Of a stretch of 28,690 nucleotides of DNA, positions 14,897-22,909 are shown piece after piece. Position 1 is the first letter of the stretch, and every line of letters starts with the position of its first letter. The notes under the pieces are model-generated. The model had not been told where the DNA came from, ran no database searches, and was given only the letters and a program-made list of their open reading frames with translations. Where the stretch lies: positions 1 through 28,690 of the forward strand of contig JAEXRM010000184.1 of assembly GCA_023440865.1 (NCBI GenBank), given 5' to 3'. The stretch comes from Bacillota bacterium. Lineage in GTDB: Bacteria; Bacillota; Clostridia; DSM-8532. Made by a program: the position numbers and the translations under genes.

Positions 14897-15919
14897 GTGA
14901 AAGAAGGATTCCTGCTCAAGAAGATCCGAACCGGTGGCATCGCACTGCTGATCATCGGCCTTGTCGTGGCCGCGTTTGGCGTTATTGGCCTGTATGCGGA
15001 CGAGGATGGAAACCTGAACCGCCTGTTGTACGGGCCGAAGCCGGTCAATCTGGCAGAGGTGCTCGCTTCCCCGGAGTCCATCCAAGGCGTCATCCGCATC
15101 ACACCCGATGAGATCTTCCAGAGTGGCTATGTCCAGTCCACCGACGACAAGACGACGGAAGAATACCTGTACCTGCTGCAGGGGGAGTCCGTCCTCATCG
15201 CGGAGGTTCCGTATGATGATAACGGATACGATGCCGAAAGTTTCACCGGCACCCTCGCGGATGCCCCCTACGAGGTCCATGAAGGCCTGCTGGAGGAAAC
15301 GGATGGCAGCGGGCTGATGGTTTCCGATCTCATGCTTGAAGCGACTGGCAGCCTGTTCGGCGCGCTCGTCTACTGTCTCTTCTTCGCCGCGATTGCCGGA
15401 ACGGGTTTATTCTTCATTGTGAAGGGGGTTCTTCGGATCAGCCGGCCCGCTTCACATCCCGCCTTGAAGCGTCTTGGCGCCGACAGCGATATCGATCTGG
15501 TGATCGAACGTGTGGAGCGCGATGCGTGTACCCATGGACATCGGGTCGGCCAATCAGTCTGCATCGGCCGCGATTATTATCTGACCGGACTCTCCGGGCT
15601 CTCCCTGACCATCAACCGCATCGAGGACATCTTCTGGGCCTATCGGAAGGTCACGCGAACCAAGGCGTACGGCCTTGTCACCGTGGCGAAAAACCATGCG
15701 GTCGTCACCGGCGTTCGGGGTGGAAAACTCATCGAAGCCACCATGCGCGAAAAGCAGGTTGATGAGGTGCTGCTGGCACTCCAGGAGCGAAATGCGCGCA
15801 TCGTCCCCGGCTACAGCGCACAGCTGCAGGTGCTCTGGCAAAAGAATTGGCAGGCATTCGAGACCCTCCTGGCCGACATCAGGACCCGGATGGCCAGCGA
15901 GGCCGATACGGCCGAATGA
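14897..15919 (+). CDS. Two-helix membrane protein of unknown function
   Basis: A 340-residue protein I do not recognise with certainty. GTG 14897 is preferred because GGAGG (14887-14891) lies five bases upstream; ATG 14885 would overlap that site. A basic N-terminus leads into membrane helix 1 (about 12-33). An acidic, probably extracellular domain (34-150) follows, then helix 2 (about 153-178), then a cytoplasmic domain (185-340) with a regular strand pattern around GRDYYLTG and IEDIFWAYRKVTRTK. The last region recalls small PH-like domains found in uncharacterised Firmicutes proteins, but this is a loose resemblance. The gene stands alone between the MFS gene and the convergent ClC gene. 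Confidence 0.75.
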   Translation: MKEGFLLKKIRTGGIALLIIGLVVAAFGVIGLYADEDGNLNRLLYGPKPVNLAEVLASPESIQGVIRITPDEIFQSGYVQSTDDKTTEEYLYLLQGESVLIAEVPYDDNGYDAESFTGTLADAPYEVHEGLLEETDGSGLMVSDLMLEATGSLFGALVYCLFFAAIAGTGLFFIVKGVLRISRPASHPALKRLGADSDIDLVIERVERDACTHGHRVGQSVCIGRDYYLTGLSGLSLTINRIEDIFWAYRKVTRTKAYGLVTVAKNHAVVTGVRGGKLIEATMREKQVDEVLLALQERNARIVPGYSAQLQVLWQKNWQAFETLLADIRTRMASEADTAE

Positions 15920-15931
15920 CGGCATGTCGCT

Positions 15932-17524
15932 TCACGGCGCCGTCGTCAGCGCCTCCAATGCCTGCCGCACAGCTCCCTCGCAAGCCGTATCGGTCAGCAC
16001 GACCAGCATGTCGCCAGCCAGCAGGCGGGTGTCTCCTTTGGGCAGAATATCATGCCCACCGCGTGAAACGGCGACCAGGAGGCAACGCGCAGGCAAATGC
16101 AGGTCTCGCACCGCCGTCTTTTCCGCCAGGGAACCATGATGCACGACAAACTCCGCAGTAATCCGCTTGCCGCCCAGTGCCTGTCCCCGCGGCAGGTCTT
16201 TTCCCCCGACCAGGCCATCGAGTAGCGACTCGTAGATTGGCGCGCTGCGCAGCACATCCGCCGATACAAATGCCACAAGGGAAACAACGGACAGCGGCAG
16301 CAGCTGGTGGAACGAACCCGTCATTTCCAGCAGCAGCACCACACCCGTGACTGGCGCACGGACGATGCCGGCGAACATACCGGCCATGGCCAGAATGATC
16401 AGATTGTCGTACAGATCCGCGGGCCATCCCATCCAATCGACACACACCATGGCGAAAAGCGCGCCAAGATTCGCGCCGAGAATCAGGAGCGGGAAGAAGA
16501 TGCCGCCCGGTGCGCCGGAACCGAAGCTGAGCATCGAGAAGATGAACTTCACCGCCAGCACCAGCAGCAGGAGCGTCCAGGGCGTATCAAGACGGAAAAG
16601 TGCCAGCATTCGGTGTCCGCTCCCCGTGACGACGGGAAACACAAGACCGAGCAGCCCCGCAAGCACAAACGGGATCACGGGACGGCCCCAGACGGGCAGG
16701 CGATTTCCCCGGCGGTACAGCCGCTGCGTGAACAACAGCACGGCATTGTATCCGGCTCCGGCCGCACCGGTGAGGGCACCCAGCAGCAGGAGCATGCCAT
16801 ACCCGGAGAGCGGTACCGGTCGCAGAACCGTGAAGGAGAACACGGGCTGCATGCCGAAGACCATCTTCGAGAAGAAATCCGCAACGACGGCGGACACCAT
16901 GGTGGACAGAAGGATCACCGGCGAGAAATACCGGAAGATCTCCTCCAGGACAAAGATGACACCGGCCAGCGGCGCGTTGAAGGCTGCGGCAAGGCCGGCG
17001 CTGGCGCCGCTTGCGATCAGGATCTTCCTTTCCGTGCGCGTTGGGGAGACCTTCGATGCGATGCCCTGCGCCACGGTGGCTCCCAGTTGGATGGACGGAC
17101 CCTCACGGCCAAGCGACAGCCCCGCAAGCAGGGAGACGCATCCACCGGCGAACTTCGCCACCAGGGTTTCAAGCCATGGATAGGAGAAGTGTCCCAGGAT
17201 CACGCCCTTGACCTGTGGAATGCCACTGCCGCCGATCATGGGATTTCGCTTGACCAGCCAGCCCACACCGGCACCGGCAATCACCAACGCCACAAAGGCG
17301 AGGATGATCCATCCTGCCGGGCCGTGCCGCAATGCCTCATACCCTTCGTGTGTCAACGTTTCAATCCGCGTCAGGGCGTACCGGTACGCTGAAACGACAA
17401 CGGAGGCACCGATGCCCACCAGCATGCTTTTCCAGAGAATGGACAATTTTCGGTGCTGCAGCGTCAATGCCGCCGCAACATGGTTGACGGTGCTGTTCGA
17501 CTCCATCTGTTCATCCACTTCCAT
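15932..17524 (-). CDS. ClC-type chloride/proton antiporter with TrkA-C domain
   Basis: A protein of about 530 residues with the ClC signatures GSGIPQ (near residue 98), GREGP (near 140, with the gating Glu), NAPLAGVIFVLEE (with the proton Glu) and GSGAPGGIFFPLL. An APIYESLL segment supplies the conserved Tyr. Keeping both glutamates favours a chloride/proton exchanger over a channel. The last 75 or so residues form a TrkA-C ligand-binding domain (LPKGDTRLLAGDMLVVLTD), which may gate transport. The start is uncertain: ATG 17524 is given, but 17506, 17569 (with GGGGGA upstream) and 17623 are in frame. It lies just below hydA on the same strand with no clear terminator between, so it may be read with the hydrogenase genes. 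Confidence 0.9.
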   Translation of the reverse strand: MEVDEQMESNSTVNHVAAALTLQHRKLSILWKSMLVGIGASVVVSAYRYALTRIETLTHEGYEALRHGPAGWIILAFVALVIAGAGVGWLVKRNPMIGGSGIPQVKGVILGHFSYPWLETLVAKFAGGCVSLLAGLSLGREGPSIQLGATVAQGIASKVSPTRTERKILIASGASAGLAAAFNAPLAGVIFVLEEIFRYFSPVILLSTMVSAVVADFFSKMVFGMQPVFSFTVLRPVPLSGYGMLLLLGALTGAAGAGYNAVLLFTQRLYRRGNRLPVWGRPVIPFVLAGLLGLVFPVVTGSGHRMLALFRLDTPWTLLLLVLAVKFIFSMLSFGSGAPGGIFFPLLILGANLGALFAMVCVDWMGWPADLYDNLIILAMAGMFAGIVRAPVTGVVLLLEMTGSFHQLLPLSVVSLVAFVSADVLRSAPIYESLLDGLVGGKDLPRGQALGGKRITAEFVVHHGSLAEKTAVRDLHLPARCLLVAVSRGGHDILPKGDTRLLAGDMLVVLTDTACEGAVRQALEALTTAP

Positions 17525-17547
17525 TTGTTTCGTTCCGCAAAGGGAGA

Positions 17548-17575
17548 GATCGGACATCCATGTGAACATCCGATC
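17548..17575. other. Inverted repeat before the ClC gene
   Basis: GATCGGA (17548-17554) and TCCGATC (17569-17575) form seven-base arms around a 14-base loop. It lies between hydA and the chosen ClC start and could be an operator or an mRNA hairpin. It would be inside the coding region if the longest ClC start (17623) were used. Confidence 0.3.
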
Positions 17576-17646
17576 CCCCATGCCCGTGCAGGTATACAGT
17601 TGTACGGTCCCGGCGTCTCTCACGCACCGAGATGCGGCTGCCAGGC

Positions 17647-19389
17647 TCAGATCCTTTCCCGCGCCGTGTAGTGCGTGTGGAGCAGCTCATGGGCCCTCTC
17701 TCCGTAGAACTCGCCCAGGAACTCCTCGTACAGCCGCATCACGTCCTCGTTCTCATGGCTCTTGCGCTTGGGTTTGCCCGCGTCCTCGCGGTAGATGGCC
17801 GCGGCACGCTTCTTGATGATCTCGGCGTTGCCATGGTGGTAGGGCTGTCCGCCGCCCCCCACGCAACCGCCGGGGCATGCCATGATCTCGATGGCATGGT
17901 AGCTCGCCTCGCCGCTGCGGATGGCCTCCAGCAGCTTGCGGGCATTGCCGAGGCCATGGGCGACGCCGATCTTCATGTCGAGGTCGCCGACCTTCACCTG
18001 GGCCTCGCGTACGCCGTCGAAGCCGCGCAGGGCATGGAAATCAACCTCCTCGAGCGTTTCCCCCGTGATCCACTCGTACGCGGTGCGCAGGGCCGCCTCG
18101 ATGACGCCGCCCGTGGTGCCGAAGATGACCGAGGCGCCTGTCGATTCGCCCAGCGGGTTGTCAAAATCTTCATCCTCCAGCAGTCGGAAGTTGAAGCCGG
18201 ATTCGCGGATCATCGCGCCGAGTTCCCGGGTGGTCAGCACAAAGTCGACATTGGAGACACCCTCGCCGGTGAGCTCCGGCCGGGCGGACTCGTACTTCTT
18301 GGCAAGGCACGGCATGATCGAAACCACGACCATTTTCTTCGGATCGATCTCGTATTTCTGGGCATAATACGATTTTGCGACGGCGCCGAACATCTCGTGC
18401 GGCGACTTGCAGGTGGAGGGGATGTCAAGCAGATCCTGGAACTGGTGCTCGAAAAACTTGACCCACGCGGGGCAGCAGCTGGTCAGGATCGGCAGCCTGC
18501 CACCGTGCTGGATGCGGTGCACCAGCTCGGACGCCTCCTCGATGATGGTGAGATCTGCGCCGAAGTCGGTGTCGAACACGCGGTCGAACCCCATCTTGCG
18601 CAGGGCGGACACCATCTTGCCGGTGACGATGGTGCCCGGCTCCATGCCGAACTCCTCCCCCAGCGCGACGCGGACAGCGGGCGCGGTTTGCACCACGACA
18701 AACTTGTCGGGGTCGTTGATCGCCTCCCAGACCTGCCGGACATGGCTGATCTCCGTCAAGGCGGCGGTCGGGCATACCGCGACGCACTGGCCGCAGAACG
18801 TGCACATCGTCTCCGACATCGGCAGCCCGAAGGCCGGCGCGACGACCGTTTCAAAGCCGCGGTCCACCGCCGAGAGGATGCCGCAGGTCTGCACCTCGTT
18901 GCACATCGTCTCGCACCGGCGGCACAGGATGCACTTGTCGAGGTTGCGGTGGATCGACTTGCTCGAGGTGTCCTCCGCGTAGGTGGACATGGCGCCCCTG
19001 TACTTGAGGGCGCGCACGCCAAGGTCGGCGGCCAGCCTCTGCAGGTCGCACTTCTGGTTCTTCTCGCAGATCAGGCAGTCCGCGGGATGATCCGACAGCA
19101 GCAGCTCCACCGAGGTGCGCCGGGCCTTCACGGCCCGGGGCGTGTTCGTGCGGATGATCATGCCCTCGGTCACCTTCGTCGCGCATGCAGGCGCAAGATT
19201 GCGACGGCCCTCCACCTCCACCATGCACACGCGGCAGGAGGCGACGTGGTTGACCGCCTTGAGGTCTCCCAGGTCCATGTGGCAGAGGGTGGGAATGTTG
19301 ACCTGGGCGATGCGGGCGGCTTCGAGGATGGTGAACCCGTCCGGCACGGAAAGCTGAATGTCGTTGATGCTGATGCTCACCTGTCTCAT
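17647..19389 (-). CDS. hydA: [FeFe] hydrogenase catalytic subunit HydA
   Basis: A 580-residue subunit of the multimeric, NADH- and ferredoxin-linked hydrogenase. Domains in order are: [2Fe-2S] plant-type ferredoxin (C36, C52, C55, C69); His-Cys cluster site (H101, C105, C108, C114); two [4Fe-4S] motifs (C153-C163 and C196-C206); and the H-cluster domain with LTSCCPAW (C305, C306), MPCLAKK (C361) and MACPGGCVGGGGQP (C505, C509). A small-subunit-like tail (EDVMRLYEEFLGEFYG) ends the protein. All catalytic residues including the proton-relay Cys305 are present, unlike in the HydS-like protein. ATG 19389 has AGGAGG nine bases upstream and lies 11 bases after the hydB stop. With HydB and HydC it probably forms an electron-bifurcating or reverse-confurcating complex. 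Confidence 0.96.
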   Translation of the reverse strand: MRQVSISINDIQLSVPDGFTILEAARIAQVNIPTLCHMDLGDLKAVNHVASCRVCMVEVEGRRNLAPACATKVTEGMIIRTNTPRAVKARRTSVELLLSDHPADCLICEKNQKCDLQRLAADLGVRALKYRGAMSTYAEDTSSKSIHRNLDKCILCRRCETMCNEVQTCGILSAVDRGFETVVAPAFGLPMSETMCTFCGQCVAVCPTAALTEISHVRQVWEAINDPDKFVVVQTAPAVRVALGEEFGMEPGTIVTGKMVSALRKMGFDRVFDTDFGADLTIIEEASELVHRIQHGGRLPILTSCCPAWVKFFEHQFQDLLDIPSTCKSPHEMFGAVAKSYYAQKYEIDPKKMVVVSIMPCLAKKYESARPELTGEGVSNVDFVLTTRELGAMIRESGFNFRLLEDEDFDNPLGESTGASVIFGTTGGVIEAALRTAYEWITGETLEEVDFHALRGFDGVREAQVKVGDLDMKIGVAHGLGNARKLLEAIRSGEASYHAIEIMACPGGCVGGGGQPYHHGNAEIIKKRAAAIYREDAGKPKRKSHENEDVMRLYEEFLGEFYGERAHELLHTHYTARERI

Positions 19390-19400
19390 GGCGCTTCCTC

Positions 19401-21194
19401 CTACTTCCGCTCGATGGCGCCGAACTTGCAGGCTTTCTGGCAGGCGCCGCACTTGATGCACTTGGACTGATCGATTTCATGCACCTTCTTGACCTCGCCG
19501 CTGATGCAGGAGACCGGGCAGACACGCTTGCAGGCGGTGCAGCCGATGCACTTGTCGGGCAGGATGTAGTAGGAGAGCAGGGCGGTGCAGACACCGGCCG
19601 GGCATTTCTTGTCCACGACATGCGCCACATACTCGTCCCAGAAGTACTTCATGGTCGACAGCACGGGGTTCGGGGAGGTCTGGCCCAGGCCGCACAGGGC
19701 GGTGTCCTTGATGATGCCGCCAAGCTCCTTGAGATTGTCGAGATCCTCCATGGTGCCCTTGCCTTCGGTGATGCGGGTGAGCGTCTCGTGCAGCCGCTTG
19801 TTGCCGACACGACAGGGCGTGCACTTGCCGCATGACTCGTCGCAGGTGAACTCGAGGTAGAACTTGGCGACATTGACCATGCAGTCGCCCTCGTCCATGA
19901 CGATCATGCCGCCGGAACCCATCATCGAGCCGATGCGGGTCAGATTCTCGTAGTCGATGGGCGTGTCGAGGTCCTGTGCCGGGATGCAGCCGCCGGAAGG
20001 ACCGCCGGTCTGGACAGCCTTGAATTTCTTTCCGTCCTTGATGCCGCCGCCGATGTCATAGATGATCTCGCGCAGACGGATGCCCATGGGCACCTCGACA
20101 AGTCCGACATTGTTGACCTTGCCGGCCAAAGCGAACACCTTCGTGCCCTTGGACTTCTCCGATCCGATCGAGGCGAACCACTCCGGTCCGTTGAGCAGGA
20201 TCGGCGGCACATTGGCGAGGGTTTCGACATTGTTGACGGTTGTCGGCTTTTCCCACAGGCCGCTTTCCGCGGGGAACGGCGGCTTGTTCGTGGGTTCGCC
20301 GCGCTCGCCCTCGATGGAGTGGATGAGGGCGGTCTCCTCGCCGCAGACGAAGGCGCCCGCGCCGTACTTGATTTCCACGTCGAATGAAAAACCGGAACCA
20401 AGGATGTCCTCGCCCAGCAGGCCCATTTCCCGTGCCTGCCCGATGGCGATCACCAGCCGCTGGATGGCCAGCGGATATTCGGCGCGGATGTAGATGTACC
20501 CCTTCGACGCGCCGGTGGCATATCCGGCGATGGCCATGGCCTCCAGCACGCTGTGCGGATCGCCCTCAAGGATGGAACGGTCCATGAACGCTCCCGGATC
20601 GCCCTCGTCGGCATTGCAGATGACATACTTGCGCTCGGCCTTGTTCCTGGCGGCAGCCTCCCACTTCAGACCGGTCGGGAACCCGCCACCGCCGCGACCG
20701 CGCAGACCGCTCTTCTTGATCAGTGCGACCAGCGACTCCGGCGTCATCTCCGCGAGCGCCATGCCCAGCGCCTGGTACCCGTCGACCGAAATGTACTCCT
20801 GGATGTCCTCGGGATTGATGAAGCCGCAGTTGCGCAAGGCAATGCGGACCTGTTTCTTGTAGAAGGGCATCTCGCGGTGTTCGGAGATCTTCTCCTTCAG
20901 GGTGGGCTCCACGTACAGCAGCCGCGGAACCGGGCGTCCCTTCACGACATGCTCGTTGACGATCTCCTCCGCATCCGCCGGTTTGACCTCCACATAAAAC
21001 ACATTGTCGGGCAGGACCTTGACGATGGGCCCCTTCTCGCAGAAGCCGAAGCAGCCGGTGGTGACCACCTGCACCTCGTTTCCCATGCCGGCCTCGAGAA
21101 CCCGCGCCTGCAGTTCCTCCACCAGCCGCTTGCTTTCCGAAGCCTGGCAGCCGGTGCCGCCGCAGACCAGCAGATGCATCCTGTATGTGCTCAT
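19401..21194 (-). CDS. hydB: Hydrogenase flavoprotein subunit HydB (NuoF-like)
   Basis: A 597-residue NADH-binding subunit. The thioredoxin-like N-terminus has a [2Fe-2S] motif (C11, C16, C48, C52). The NuoF core follows, with the FMN/NADH loop GLRGRGGGGFPTGLKW and NADEGDPGAFMDR. Next come the SLBB region and a [4Fe-4S] motif CDESCGKCTPCRVG. Two C-terminal [4Fe-4S] ferredoxin motifs (CIGCTACKRVC and CIKCGACQKAC) complete it. This domain order is that of HydB in trimeric [FeFe] hydrogenases rather than of respiratory complex I. ATG 21194 is preceded by GGAGGAGAGG. The role is electron transfer between NADH, ferredoxin and HydA. Confidence 0.96.
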   Translation of the reverse strand: MSTYRMHLLVCGGTGCQASESKRLVEELQARVLEAGMGNEVQVVTTGCFGFCEKGPIVKVLPDNVFYVEVKPADAEEIVNEHVVKGRPVPRLLYVEPTLKEKISEHREMPFYKKQVRIALRNCGFINPEDIQEYISVDGYQALGMALAEMTPESLVALIKKSGLRGRGGGGFPTGLKWEAAARNKAERKYVICNADEGDPGAFMDRSILEGDPHSVLEAMAIAGYATGASKGYIYIRAEYPLAIQRLVIAIGQAREMGLLGEDILGSGFSFDVEIKYGAGAFVCGEETALIHSIEGERGEPTNKPPFPAESGLWEKPTTVNNVETLANVPPILLNGPEWFASIGSEKSKGTKVFALAGKVNNVGLVEVPMGIRLREIIYDIGGGIKDGKKFKAVQTGGPSGGCIPAQDLDTPIDYENLTRIGSMMGSGGMIVMDEGDCMVNVAKFYLEFTCDESCGKCTPCRVGNKRLHETLTRITEGKGTMEDLDNLKELGGIIKDTALCGLGQTSPNPVLSTMKYFWDEYVAHVVDKKCPAGVCTALLSYYILPDKCIGCTACKRVCPVSCISGEVKKVHEIDQSKCIKCGACQKACKFGAIERK

Positions 21195-21255
21195 TGCCTC
21201 TCCTCCACACGCTCACGCGAATCTTGCCACAACGGGACGAGTCTCCCGAACCCGC

Positions 21256-21645
21256 TCATACGGTTTCGAACGGACGGCCGATGATCAGGTTCTGAACCAG
21301 CTCCTCATGCCGGACATGACGACGGATGATCTCCCGTCCGCTTTCCGGCGTGACATTGCCGTACAGGATGGGTTCCTTGCCCGGAAAGCGCACCTCGACG
21401 GTGGGTTCCGCATGGCAGGCGCCCATGCATCCGGACTGCACGAAGGTGACATGTGACAGTTCGAGCGTGCGGGCCTCGTCCACCATGGCGGAGAACACGG
21501 GCCTCGCACCGGCCGCGATGCCGCAGGTGGCCATGCCGACGACCACACGGATGTTGGAGTCGATTTCGCCGGCGGCGCGCACGTTGATGTCGGTCTTGAG
21601 CTTGTCCCGCAGTGTCTTGAGTTCGTCCAGTGACTTGATGCCCAT
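21256..21645 (-). CDS. Thioredoxin-like [2Fe-2S] ferredoxin domain protein
   Basis: A 129-residue protein found in many hydC-hydB-hydA operons between the NuoE-like and NuoF-like genes. The N-terminal helix has a DELKTLRDKL pattern, then GMATCGIAAGARPV (C41) and SGCMGACHAEP (C73, C77), followed by a strand-rich end. Only three Cys are present. The second Cys of the NuoE-type CxxxxC pair is not there (Ala45 and Ala46 occupy the area), so a standard [2Fe-2S] cluster would need another ligand. It starts three bases after the hydC stop. Its role in the complex is unclear; electron transfer or assembly is likely. Confidence 0.88.
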   Translation of the reverse strand: MGIKSLDELKTLRDKLKTDINVRAAGEIDSNIRVVVGMATCGIAAGARPVFSAMVDEARTLELSHVTFVQSGCMGACHAEPTVEVRFPGKEPILYGNVTPESGREIIRRHVRHEELVQNLIIGRPFETV

Positions 21646-21648
21646 CGC

Positions 21649-22137
21649 TCACACCTCCGCAGCCGCGCATTCGCGGATGATCGCGCCCACCTCGCCGGGT
21701 TTCACGCGTCCGTACACCTTGCCGTCGACGATGACAACCGGGGCGAGTCCGCACGCGCCGACACACCGAAGCGCGTCGAGCGTGAACATGCCATCCTCCG
21801 TCGTCTGCCCCGCCTTGATGCCGAGATCGGATTCGATTTCACGCAGGATCGTCTCAGCCCCCCGCACGAAGCAGGCCGTTCCCATGCAGACGTTGATGAT
21901 GTGTTCCCCACGCGGCTCTTCGGCGAAAAAGGAGTAGAAGGAGACCACACCGTACACCTTCGCCGCAGGCAGATCCAACAACCGCGACACATGAAGCTGG
22001 ACATCCTTGGGCAACCACCCGAAGATCTCCTGCGCCTTGTGGAGCACGGCGATCAGCGCCCCCTGCCTGTCGGGCAGCGATGCCACCCAATCGTCGAGTT
22101 CCCTGAGCCCGGCTTCGAACGTTTCATTCTTGCACAT
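21649..22137 (-). CDS. hydC: Hydrogenase subunit HydC (NuoE-like, [2Fe-2S])
   Basis: A 162-residue thioredoxin-like [2Fe-2S] protein of the NuoE family. Cluster ligands are C84 and C89 in CMGTACFVRG and C125 and C129 in CVGACGLAP. An N-terminal helical part (EIFGWLPKDVQLHVSRLL) and YGVVSFYSFF are typical of the family. It is the first gene of the operon hydC, ferredoxin-like gene, hydB, hydA, and passes electrons to and from the HydB flavin site. ATG 22137 is used; the ribosome binding site is weak (TAGGGA or the more distant GGAGAAAGG). The promoter and a leader hairpin lie directly upstream. Confidence 0.95.
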   Translation of the reverse strand: MCKNETFEAGLRELDDWVASLPDRQGALIAVLHKAQEIFGWLPKDVQLHVSRLLDLPAAKVYGVVSFYSFFAEEPRGEHIINVCMGTACFVRGAETILREIESDLGIKAGQTTEDGMFTLDALRCVGACGLAPVVIVDGKVYGRVKPGEVGAIIRECAAAEV

Positions 22138-22165
22138 CGATCCCTACTGCCTTTCTCCGTGTGAC

Positions 22166-22187
22166 CCCACCGGCATGCGCCGGCGGG
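22166..22187 (-). other. Leader hairpin of the hydC operon
   Basis: CCCACCGGC (22166-22174) and GCCGGCGGG (22179-22187) form a nine-pair stem with a four-base loop; in minus-strand RNA the one odd pair is a G-U wobble. It lies 28 bases before the hydC ATG, has no T-run after it, and may affect mRNA stability or translation. Confidence 0.55.
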
Positions 22188-22198
22188 TACGGGCACGC

Positions 22199-22224
22199 AA
22201 AAAAAACCTGGTCTGCACCCACGG
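22199..22224 (-). terminator. Terminator-like hairpin and T-run below Gx
   Basis: On the minus strand CCGTGG (22219-22224), a seven-base loop and CCAGG (22207-22211), with a one-base bulge, are followed by eight T (22199-22206). It would stop transcripts leaving the Gx gene. It begins almost at the predicted start site of the hydC promoter, so it might also act on nascent hyd transcripts. Confidence 0.5.
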
Positions 22225-22226
22225 CG

Positions 22227-22257
22227 ATTATACCACGTGAAGAATGCACCTATTCAA
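22227..22257 (-). promoter_or_regulatory. Promoter of the hydC-hydB-hydA operon
   Basis: On the minus strand a perfect TATAAT (22227-22232) is preceded by TGG, giving an extended -10. TTGAAT (22252-22257) lies 19 bases further up and reaches into the last codons of the Gx gene. Transcription should start near 22220, with a leader of about 80 bases before hydC. Confidence 0.7.
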
Positions 22258-22909
22258 GCGCTTCGGGTTTTTTTACCGGTTCCGGCGGCAACAGGCCGGC
22301 TTGTTTCGTTCCGCGCCGGACCAGGCCCGCACGTTCCATGGCCTGGAAGAAGGGATGCGCGACCAGCGCGGTGAGGGTCCCCATCAGCAGGGCCGCACCG
22401 GCAAGCACGGGTGCGTAGCCGAACACGGCGAAGCTCTTCATGGCGAGTGTCGCCGCCGCCAGCTGCCCCAGATTGTGCGCGGCGGCACCGCAAATGCTCA
22501 CACCCGCCAGGGAGAACCACTTCGGGTGCAGGCGCATGGCGAGCATCATGGCGGGAAGGGCGAGCAATCCGCCCGCCAGCGAGAACAACAGGGACGACAT
22601 GCCGCCGAATGCGACCGCGGCCAGCAGGCAGCGCATGAGGATGACGACCAGCGCATCGTCCCACCGGGCATATACCAGCAGGAACAGGGTCACGATGTTG
22701 GCCAGGCCGAGCTTGACCCCGGGAAGCGGCAGCACGGCCGATACGGGCACCCATCGCTCCATGATCGAGAGCACGACGGCCACGGCGACAAACAGGCCGT
22801 TCAGGGACAGACGCCGCAGGGAGGCATGCCAGTCGCCGCCTCCGCGCGCGCCTGGCCCCGCCCCGGGCCGTATGCGATTGCGCGCATCATTGGAGTTGGA
22901 CATCCACAT
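22250..22909 (-). CDS. Gx-family membrane protein (heptaprenyl diphosphate synthase component I-like)
   Basis: A 219-residue protein with about five or six membrane segments after a polar, Arg-rich N-terminus. It matches the Gx transporter family, often named heptaprenyl diphosphate synthase component I. The conserved central part is PLPGVKLGLANIVTLFLL, followed by GGMSSLLFSLAGG and a CGAAAHNLGQL segment. Family members sit beside NusG-II-domain and FMN-transferase genes in Firmicutes. The family is related to substrate-binding membrane components and may handle a quinone or flavin precursor. The true function is unsettled. It overlaps the NusG-II gene by 23 bases, so the two are co-translated. 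The first ATG at 22909 or the third codon (22903) could be the start. Confidence 0.85.
   Translation of the reverse strand: MWMSNSNDARNRIRPGAGPGARGGGDWHASLRRLSLNGLFVAVAVVLSIMERWVPVSAVLPLPGVKLGLANIVTLFLLVYARWDDALVVILMRCLLAAVAFGGMSSLLFSLAGGLLALPAMMLAMRLHPKWFSLAGVSICGAAAHNLGQLAAATLAMKSFAVFGYAPVLAGAALLMGTLTALVAHPFFQAMERAGLVRRGTKQAGLLPPEPVKKPEALE

Noticed and set aside
17525..17646. Fluoride riboswitch before the ClC gene
   Set aside because: The consensus elements of that riboswitch were not found, and the transporter has standard chloride/proton antiporter residues.
17632..19470. A 612-codon open frame on the plus strand
   Set aside because: It is the exact antisense of hydA, which has all cluster motifs; the plus frame shows no recognisable domain.
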